Of a stretch of 5,973 bases of DNA, positions 1 through 4,649 are shown in pieces (the stretch's first letter is position 1; each line of letters opens with the position of its first letter). The translations under genes and the position numbers were made by a program. This stretch comes from Alphaproteobacteria bacterium (GTDB lineage Bacteria > Pseudomonadota > Alphaproteobacteria > CACIAM-22H2), in the NCBI GenBank assembly GCA_947500965.1, contig CANMWW010000161.1, forward strand, positions 1 to 5,973, given 5' to 3'. The notes under the pieces are model-generated. The model saw only the letters and a program-made list of their open reading frames with translations, did no database searches and was not told where the DNA came from.

Positions 1-178
1 CCGCGCGCGCCTCGACCTCGCGCAGGGCCTGCGCGCGACCCGCCTCGGCGCCGGCCCTCTCCGCGGCCTTGCGGGCGGACTCGACCTCGTCGGCCGTGAA
101 GGGGCGGCGCACGCGGGGCGGGGGCGGCGCACCGCCGTCGAACCTCGCCTCGAACAGGAACTTGGGGGGGGAGTTCAT
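1..178 (-). CDS. fliH: FliH/FlbE-type flagellar export protein, N-terminal fragment
   Basis: This is the first 59 codons of a gene that leaves the window at its left edge. The protein begins MNSPPKFLFEARFDGG, continues with a proline-rich stretch (PPPPRVRRPF, about residues 18-27), then an alanine-, glutamate- and arginine-rich segment (about residue 28 on) that looks like the start of a long helix or coiled coil. Alphaproteobacterial FliH proteins commonly share this layout: a short KFLFD/E-like start, a proline-rich linker, then a charged helix. FliH binds and restrains the FliI ATPase of the flagellar type III export apparatus and tethers it to the C ring through FliN. The gene starts 9 bp after the fliG stop with only a weak GGGTG-like ribosome site, so translation is probably coupled to fliG. 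The assignment rests on position after fliG plus the N-terminal pattern; the diagnostic C-terminal domain is not visible. Codons 3-5 contain a run of eight C. Confidence 0.72.
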   Translation of the reverse strand, partial: MNSPPKFLFEARFDGGAPPPPRVRRPFTADEVESARKAAERAGAEAGRAQALREVEARA

Positions 179-187
179 GGCACCCGG

Positions 188-1213
188 TCAGTAGATGAGC
201 TCGTCGTCGCCACCCAGCTTGTTGGCGAGCATGATCTCGCCCTTCTCCGAGAGCTCCTTGGCGAGCTGCACCATGTACATCTGGCTCTCGTCGACGTCCT
301 TGAGGCGGACCGGGCCCATCGAGGCCATGTCCTCCTTGAGGAGCTTGCTGGCGCGCTCGGACATGTTCGAGAAGAACAGCTCGCGCATCGTCTCGCTGGA
401 GCCCTTGAGCGCGGTTGCGAGCTTCGCCTTGTCGACGCTGCGCAGCAGCGTCTGCACGCCGCCCGGGTCGAGGCGGCCCAGGTCGTCGAAGGTGAACATG
501 AGCGCCTTGATCTTCTCGGCGGAGTCCTTGTTGCGCTCCTCGAGGGCGCCCATGAAGCGCCCCTCGGTGTTGCGGTCGAAGTTGTTGAAGATCTCCGCCA
601 TGATCTCGTGGGAGTCGACGCGGCTGGTGCGGGCGAGGTTGCTCATGAACTCGTTGCGCAGCGTCTTGGCGACGTCGTCGAGGACCTCCTTCTGCACCGG
701 CTCCATGCGCAGCATGCGCATCACGACTTCCATGGCGAAGGCGTCGGGGAGCTGGGCAAGGACGCGCGCGGCGTGGTCGGGCTTCACCTTGGTCAGCACG
801 ACGGCGACGGTCTGCGGGTACTCGTTCTTCAGGTAGTTGGCGAGCAGCAGCTCGTTCACGTTGCCGAGCTTGTCCCACATGGTGCGGCCGGCGGGGCCGC
901 GGATCTCGTCCATGATCTGGGAGACGCGCTCGCCCGGGATCGTCTTGCTGAGCAGGCGCTCCATCGAGTCCATGTTGCCGACGAGGGCGCCGGTCGAGGA
1001 GATCTGCTCGGCGAACTCGACCGAGATCTGGTCGATGACGGTCGGGGCGACGGTGCCCAGCGACGCCATCGCGGTCGACAGCTCCTTGATCTCGTCGTCG
1101 CCCATCATCGAGAAGATGCGGGCGGTCTGCTCCTCGCCGAGCGCGAGCAGCAGGGCCGCCGCGCGCTCTACGCCGGACATCTTCGCGATGTCGTCGCGGA
1201 CCTTCGCGGGCAT
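188..1213 (-). CDS. fliG: Flagellar motor switch protein FliG
   Basis: FliG is the C-ring protein that sits on the MS ring and meets the stator units, turning ion flow into torque and setting rotation direction. The 341-residue product has normal family length. The N-terminal FliF-binding domain is at about 12-100 (MSGVERAAALLLALGEE near its start). The middle domain carries EYPQ at 131-134, the family's EHPQ motif with Tyr for His. The MFxF motif is MFTF at 239-242. In the C-terminal torque helix the charged residues that match E. coli K264, R281, D288, D289 and R297 are K270, R287, E294, D295 and R303, so all are kept with one Asp-to-Glu change. PVRLKDVDESQ follows at 301-311. The ATG is 2 bp after the fliF stop, and its AGGAGG ribosome site (1224-1229) lies inside the last fliF codons with a 10 nt spacer. 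Met12 is a less likely start because it has no ribosome site. Confidence 0.97.
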   Translation of the reverse strand: MPAKVRDDIAKMSGVERAAALLLALGEEQTARIFSMMGDDEIKELSTAMASLGTVAPTVIDQISVEFAEQISSTGALVGNMDSMERLLSKTIPGERVSQIMDEIRGPAGRTMWDKLGNVNELLLANYLKNEYPQTVAVVLTKVKPDHAARVLAQLPDAFAMEVVMRMLRMEPVQKEVLDDVAKTLRNEFMSNLARTSRVDSHEIMAEIFNNFDRNTEGRFMGALEERNKDSAEKIKALMFTFDDLGRLDPGGVQTLLRSVDKAKLATALKGSSETMRELFFSNMSERASKLLKEDMASMGPVRLKDVDESQMYMVQLAKELSEKGEIMLANKLGGDDELIY

Positions 1214-1215
1214 GG

Positions 1216-2871
1216 TCAGTTCGCCTCCTGGTACATCCAGTTGCGGATGATGGAGACGGTCTCGTCAGGGTGCTTCTCGACGATCTCGCCGATCTTCTTC
1301 ATCGAGGACGCGCTCAGGCGGCCGTCGATGCGGTCGAGGTCGATGTTGGCGCCGCCGTTGCCCTCGCCGGGCACGGTCGGCCCGGTCAGCGCGGGGGGGC
1401 CGTCGCCGGCCGCCGGCGGCAGCGCGCCCGGCTGGCCCGGCGGCGTCCTTGCGGCGGCAGGCGAGCCCGCCCGGCCGATCGCGCCGATCAGCGGCCGCGC
1501 GACCAGCAGGATCACGAGCAGCGCCACGATGAAGAGGATCGCGAGCTCCGACATGCGCAGGATCTCGCCGCGCGAGAAGTCGAACATGCCCGCCTCGGCG
1601 GCGACGCCGCCGGCGTCGTTGCCCGCGAAGGGCAGGTTGATGAGCTCCAGCGTGTCGCCGCGCCGCTCGTTGAAGCCGACCGCGGCGCGGGCGGCGAGGC
1701 GCAGCTGCTCGAGCTGCTCGGGGTTGCGCGGCTGGTAGCTCGCCTTGCCGTCCGACCCGACGGTGACGATGCCGTCCACGACGACCGAGGCGGAGAGGCG
1801 CCGGATGGTCCCCACCTCGCGCACGTGGTTCGTGGTCTTGCGCGCGATCTCGTAGTTGATCGTCTCCTCCTGGCGCGTCGACCGGCTGCGGTTCTGGCCG
1901 CCGCCGCCGCCGGGGGCGGCCTCGGCCTCCGCGACGTTGTTCGCCACGGAGACGCCCTGGTTGTTCGCGGCCTCGTTCGACTCGTTGTTCTCGGACACGG
2001 TCTGCTGCGAGCGCACGACCTGGCCATCGGGATCGAAGCTCTCGGAGCTCGTGACGACGCGGTCGAAGTCCATCTCGAGGGCGACTTCCGCGCGGACACG
2101 GCCCGCGCCGACGGCGCGCTCGATCTGCTCCTCGATCTTCCGCGCCATGCGCTGCTCGAGCTCGAGGCGACGCTCGTCGGCCGTGGAGGCGGCGAGGCCG
2201 GCTGCGCCTTCCTCGCCCTCGCCGGTCGCGCGCGCGAGCAGCGCGCCGCGGTCGTCGACGATCGACACGCAGCCGGGCTTCATGCCGGGGATCGCCGAGG
2301 CGACGAGGTGCTGGATCGCGGAGACCTGCGCGCGCGGCAGGCGCCCCGCCTCGCGCAGCTTGAGAACGACGGATGCGCTCGGCTCGACGCGCTCGCGGCT
2401 GAACAGGTCGCGGCGCGGGATGGACAGGTGGACGCGCGCGCCGGACACCGGGCCGAGCGCGCCGATCGTGCGCGACAGCTCGCCCTCGAGGGCACGCACG
2501 AGGTTGAGGTTCTGGACGAAGCTGGTCGCGCCCAGCGAGTGCGGCTGGTCGAAGACCTCGTAGCCGATGGAGCCGCCGCGCGGCAGGCCTTGCTCGGCCA
2601 TCGCCATGCGCATGCGCAGCGCGCGGTCCTGGGGGACCCAGATCTGCGTGCCGCCGGCGCGCAGCTCGTAGGGGATGGCCTGCGCCTCGAGCTTGGAGAC
2701 GATCTGGCCCGAATCGCTGGTCGACAGGTCGCCGTAGAGCAGGCCCATCGGCGGCTGCGCGAGCTTGTTCGCGAAATACCCGAAGAATGCGAGCAGTCCG
2801 ATCGCGACCGCCGCGAGCGCGGCGACGCGGGCGATGCCCAGCCTCTGGAGCAGAACGAGGATGCCGTTCAC
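1216..2871 (-). CDS. fliF: Flagellar MS-ring protein FliF
   Basis: FliF forms the inner-membrane MS ring, the first structure built in the flagellar basal body, which houses the export gate and mounts FliG. The 551-residue product has usual family length. It shows a first membrane helix at about 13-33, ring-building domain 1 beginning with PPMGLLYGDLSTSDSGQIV (from 40), the second domain near 115-205, and a collar region with a flexible Asn/Gly-rich segment at about 293-330. The second membrane helix is at about 443-463. A Pro/Gly/Ala-rich cytoplasmic linker (about 468-508) leads to the FliG-binding tail (about 515-551, with KKIGEIVEKHPDETVSIIRNWMYQ). The start is a GTG with AGGGG 7 nt upstream; no better in-frame start was found upstream. 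A CtrA-like box and candidate promoter lie upstream, so this is probably the first gene of a fliF-fliG-fliH transcript. Confidence 0.97.
   Translation of the reverse strand: MNGILVLLQRLGIARVAALAAVAIGLLAFFGYFANKLAQPPMGLLYGDLSTSDSGQIVSKLEAQAIPYELRAGGTQIWVPQDRALRMRMAMAEQGLPRGGSIGYEVFDQPHSLGATSFVQNLNLVRALEGELSRTIGALGPVSGARVHLSIPRRDLFSRERVEPSASVVLKLREAGRLPRAQVSAIQHLVASAIPGMKPGCVSIVDDRGALLARATGEGEEGAAGLAASTADERRLELEQRMARKIEEQIERAVGAGRVRAEVALEMDFDRVVTSSESFDPDGQVVRSQQTVSENNESNEAANNQGVSVANNVAEAEAAPGGGGGQNRSRSTRQEETINYEIARKTTNHVREVGTIRRLSASVVVDGIVTVGSDGKASYQPRNPEQLEQLRLAARAAVGFNERRGDTLELINLPFAGNDAGGVAAEAGMFDFSRGEILRMSELAILFIVALLVILLVARPLIGAIGRAGSPAAARTPPGQPGALPPAAGDGPPALTGPTVPGEGNGGANIDLDRIDGRLSASSMKKIGEIVEKHPDETVSIIRNWMYQEAN
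1897..1911. repeat. Short GCC triplet repeat in fliF
   Basis: Five tandem GCC units encode the five-glycine run at residues 321-325 of FliF, in the flexible segment between the collar strands. Length change in whole codons would alter only a loop, so this is likely neutral. Confidence 0.6.
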
Positions 2872-2879
2872 GCGTGAAC
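2866..2879 (-). promoter_or_regulatory. Perfect 14 bp palindrome across the fliF start codon
   Basis: GTTCACGCGTGAAC reads the same on both strands. It begins at the last base of the AGGGG ribosome site and ends in fliF codon 2. In mRNA it can fold as a 5 bp stem (GUUCA/UGAAC) with a CGCG loop, placing the GUG start partly in the stem. It could instead be a dimeric-protein operator, or chance. The structure is seen directly; any function is inference. Confidence 0.4.
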
Positions 2880-2883
2880 CCCT
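2879..2883 (-). promoter_or_regulatory. Ribosome binding site of fliF
   Basis: AGGGG ends 7 nt before the GTG at 2871-2869. It supports this unusual GTG start, and the protein then begins MNGILVLLQRLG, which fits the N-terminus expected just before the first membrane helix of FliF. Confidence 0.75.
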
Positions 2884-2941
2884 GCCTTGTCCGGTCCGGA
2901 ACGCGCGCCAGACGGCGCGAATCCCGCTTCAAGGCACGAGC

Positions 2942-2971
2942 ATTAAGCACGCGAGGTGAATAGGCAGTTAA
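2942..2971 (-). promoter_or_regulatory. Candidate fliF promoter with CtrA-like box
   Basis: On the minus strand TTAA-CTGCCTA-TTCA (2971-2957) matches the CtrA consensus TTAA-N7-TTAA at seven of eight positions with exact spacing. The hexamer TTAACT (2971-2966) and CTTAAT (2947-2942), separated by 18 bp, can serve as -35 and -10 elements, so the box would overlap -35 as is usual for CtrA-activated promoters. Transcription would begin roughly 60 nt before the fliF GTG. In Caulobacter the fliF operon is directly CtrA-activated. This stretch is clearly more A+T-rich than the flanking coding DNA. The match is by eye only. Confidence 0.55.
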
Positions 2972-2973
2972 TT

Positions 2974-2993
2974 CCCGGGAAAAATTTGCCGGG
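2974..2993. repeat. Inverted repeat CCCGG-N10-CCGGG upstream of fliF
   Basis: Two 5 bp arms flank an A/T-rich 10 bp centre (GAAAAATTTG on the plus strand), 2 bp upstream of the CtrA-like box in the sciP-fliF gap. Inside it, TTCCCGGGAA (2972-2981) is a perfect 10 bp palindrome. The repeat could be a binding site for a second regulator of fliF; in Caulobacter FlbD also binds the fliF promoter. The link to FlbD is inference, not a motif match I can verify. It is not a good terminator because no T run follows the stem in either direction. Confidence 0.4.
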
Positions 2994-3010
2994 GGCGCGG
3001 AGGCCGGTCG

Positions 3011-3298
3011 TCAGTCGCCGTCCGAGGCCGCCCGGTAGTCCTGGAGGCGGGTGGTCCGGAGGCCGGCCATGCCATGGCGCTCGATCAGGCGCTGCCAGGA
3101 CGTGAATTCCTCGACCGATAGCCGGTAGCGCGCGCAGGCCTCCTCGAGGGACAGGACGCCGCGGCGCACCGCGGTCACGACCGCGGCCTTGCGCCGGATC
3201 ACCCAGCGCTTGGTCTCCGGGGGCGGCAGGTCGGCGAGGCCGGCGGCGCGCATGCCGCCGGAGAGCTCGATCGTTTCGTGGATTCCCGTGTCGTCCAT
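3011..3298 (-). CDS. sciP: CtrA-inhibitory cell-cycle regulator SciP (DUF1153)
   Basis: The 95-residue product matches the alphaproteobacterial SciP/DUF1153 family closely: LPPPETKRWVIRRKAAVV (24-41), then a helix-turn-helix with LSLEEACARYRLSVEEF (49-65) and SWQRLIERHGMAGLRTTRLQ (67-86). In Caulobacter, SciP is made late in the cycle under CtrA control and then represses CtrA-dependent genes, including many flagellar genes, by binding CtrA and/or DNA; it acts in the cytoplasm on the nucleoid. I chose the ATG at 3298 because GGAG stands 7 nt upstream and the length fits the family (about 90-95 residues). An in-frame TTG at 3343 would add 15 residues (RTSGSETP-type), has no ribosome site as good, and lies close to where transcription would begin. 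It is transcribed in the same direction as its flagellar neighbours. In Caulobacter sciP also sits near flgE and fliF, so its position here looks ancestral. Confidence 0.9.
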   Translation of the reverse strand: MDDTGIHETIELSGGMRAAGLADLPPPETKRWVIRRKAAVVTAVRRGVLSLEEACARYRLSVEEFTSWQRLIERHGMAGLRTTRLQDYRAASDGD

Positions 3299-3305
3299 TC
3301 CGTCG

Positions 3306-3309
3306 CTCC
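3306..3309 (-). promoter_or_regulatory. Ribosome binding site deciding the sciP start
   Basis: GGAG lies 7 nt before the ATG at 3298-3296. It favours the 95-residue form over the 110-residue form that would begin at the TTG at 3343. Confidence 0.65.
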
Positions 3310-3358
3310 GGATCGCGGGGGTCTCACTCCCGCTCGTGCGCAAGCTACGCGCGCGCCT

Positions 3359-3373
3359 TTAAGATTCGCCTAA
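3359..3373 (-). promoter_or_regulatory. CtrA-like box upstream of sciP
   Basis: On the minus strand TTAG-GCGAATC-TTAA matches the CtrA consensus TTAA-N7-TTAA at seven of eight positions with exact 7 bp spacing. It ends 60 bp before the sciP ATG, a suitable place for an activator site overlapping -35. I see no convincing -10 hexamer at the right distance (the best is around GTAGCT near 3350). Known biology fits: CtrA activates sciP in Caulobacter. Confidence 0.5.
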
Positions 3374-3427
3374 GCGGAAGGCCGCAATTGCCGCGCATTT
3401 TAGTCGCGCGGCGACGCGCGCCATCGC

Positions 3428-4612
3428 TCAGCCAAGGTCGCGGACCGTGCGCGTCATCTCGTCGGCGGTCTGGATGATCTGAGCGGCCGAGGCGTAGGCG
3501 CGCTGGGTCATGATCATCTGCGAGAAGGAGTCGTCGAGCTCGACGTTGCTGAGCTCCGTCGCGCCGCTGATGACGCGCGTCGTCTCGCCGAGCTCGAAGA
3601 ACTCCGCCTCGCCCGAATCCGGGCTCGCGGCCCAGAGGTCGCCCGTGAGGCTCTCGAGCCGGTTGATGTTCGCGAAGAGCGCGACGGGCAGCTGGTAGAG
3701 CGGCGCGATGGCGCCCGACGGGAACTTGCCGGAGACGATCCCCGACTCGCTGACGTCCCATTCGATGAAGTCGCTCTTGCCGAGGCCGTTCTGCTCGTAG
3801 GCGCCCTTCACGAAATACGTGCCGAGCTGCTTCACCTGCGAGATGTCGAGGGTGAAGAGGCCGCCGACGCTCACGGACGTCGGCGAGACCAGGGCGCCGA
3901 CGCCGTCGAACGTGACGGCGGTCGGCGTTCCGATGGCGGCCCCGGCCGAGTCGACGAAGGACAGGTCCCAGGTGTTGGTGCCGGTGTTCGTCCAGTCGGC
4001 GCGGAAATTCTGCTGCGCGCCGTCGGCGTCGTAGTAGTAGAGCTCGTTCGCCGCCGTGGTCGCGCCCGCGGCGGGGATGAGCGCGGACAGCGTGCCGCTG
4101 GTGGTCGCGCGGCCGGGGAAGTCGGTCCGCAGCGTGTAGGGGATCGCCTTCATCTCCGCGGCGGTGGTGCCCGCCACGTTGCCCGACTGGTCGATCTCCC
4201 AGGCCATGAGGTAGAGGTTCTCGAAGGCCGAGAGGTAGGACGTGCCCGTGGTGTCCGTGCCGTCGAGGTTGTAGCCGCCGAGCGATCCCTTGCGCGAGTA
4301 GAACAGGTCGCCGGTGCCGTCGACCGTCGTCGAGTAGACGAACATGCCGGGGCCCGACAGCGCGAGGTCGAGGGGCTGGCCCGTCTTCTCGATGGTGCCT
4401 GGCGCGTCGACGATGCGCGAGATGCGGCTGGTGACGCCGCCCGTGTTGCTGGTGTCGCCGCCGACGTTGGAGACCATCGACGAGAAGCTGACCTCCGTGC
4501 GCTTGTATCCAGGCGTGCGCAGGTTCGCGATGTTCTGGCTCAGCGCGTTCATGGCGTCGGTGTACGCCATCATCGCGGCGACGCCATTGTCGAAGCTCGA
4601 CATCAGCGGCAT
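3428..4612 (-). CDS. Second FlgE-family hook/basal-body protein (divergent paralogue)
   Basis: The 394-residue protein belongs to the axial rod/hook family. Its N-terminal motif is ALSQNIANLRTPGYKRTE (23-40), where canonical hook proteins have NVNTxGYK. A D1-type strand LDLALSGPGMFVY is at 81-93, followed by YSRKGSLGGYNLDG. The C-terminal helix is SNVELDDSFSQMIMTQRAYASAAQIIQTADEM (355-386). Length and the central region (YYDADG near 193, then PLYQLPVALFANINRLESLTGD at 304-325, parallel to KLPVATFANPNQLQARNG in the flgE upstream) place it with FlgE rather than the shorter FlgF or FlgG rod proteins. It lacks the FlgE YDSLGTPH motif and the GRIEPSALEGSNVDL form before the last helix. No signal peptide is seen, as expected for a type III export substrate. 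AGGAGG (4620-4625) stands 7 nt before the ATG, 37 bp after the flgE stop, so the two are probably co-transcribed. Role unknown: alternate hook subunit, hook-rod adapter or assembly factor are all possible. Confidence 0.88.
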   Translation of the reverse strand: MPLMSSFDNGVAAMMAYTDAMNALSQNIANLRTPGYKRTEVSFSSMVSNVGGDTSNTGGVTSRISRIVDAPGTIEKTGQPLDLALSGPGMFVYSTTVDGTGDLFYSRKGSLGGYNLDGTDTTGTSYLSAFENLYLMAWEIDQSGNVAGTTAAEMKAIPYTLRTDFPGRATTSGTLSALIPAAGATTAANELYYYDADGAQQNFRADWTNTGTNTWDLSFVDSAGAAIGTPTAVTFDGVGALVSPTSVSVGGLFTLDISQVKQLGTYFVKGAYEQNGLGKSDFIEWDVSESGIVSGKFPSGAIAPLYQLPVALFANINRLESLTGDLWAASPDSGEAEFFELGETTRVISGATELSNVELDDSFSQMIMTQRAYASAAQIIQTADEMTRTVRDLG

Positions 4613-4619
4613 GGGTCTT

Positions 4620-4625
4620 CCTCCT
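4620..4625 (-). promoter_or_regulatory. Ribosome binding site of the second hook-family gene
   Basis: A full AGGAGG lies 7 nt before the ATG at 4612-4610, in the 37 bp gap after flgE. It fixes the start at MPLMSSFDNG rather than Met4 and suggests strong, independent translation initiation. Confidence 0.75.
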
Positions 4626-4649
4626 GGCTAGGCGGCGGCGGGGCTGGCG

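Noticed and set aside
608..1738. Plus-strand open frame across fliG and the end of fliF
   Set aside because: It crosses two well-supported minus-strand genes and their junction, and the translation is low-complexity His/Ala/Val/Asp-rich. It is a G+C shadow.
1265..2950. Very long open frames overlapping fliF on both strands (for example 1265-2950 minus, 1270-2877 plus)
   Set aside because: Their translations are dominated by Arg, Ala, Gly and Asp from high-G+C codons read out of frame, show no recognisable domain, and overlap a full-length, clearly conserved FliF.
2974..3010. Rho-independent terminator between sciP and fliF
   Set aside because: The only T run lies in the loop of the inverted repeat and no stable stem ends immediately before it; pairings upstream of the T run are just 3-4 bp.
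3341..3343. TTG start giving a 110-residue SciP
   Set aside because: The extra 15 residues are not family-like, while the ATG at 3298 has a well-spaced GGAG and gives the usual length.
3403..3420. Hairpin (CGCGCG arms, 4 nt loop; also GTCGC/GCGAC) just after the second hook-family gene, as a terminator
   Set aside because: The stem is G+C-rich, but in the direction of transcription it is followed by ACTAAAAT rather than a T run. Alternating CG runs pair easily by chance in this genome, so readthrough into sciP cannot be excluded or shown.
3345..3761. Minus-strand open frame overlapping the end of the second hook-family gene
   Set aside because: It is Arg-rich, out of frame with a supported gene and matches no family I know.
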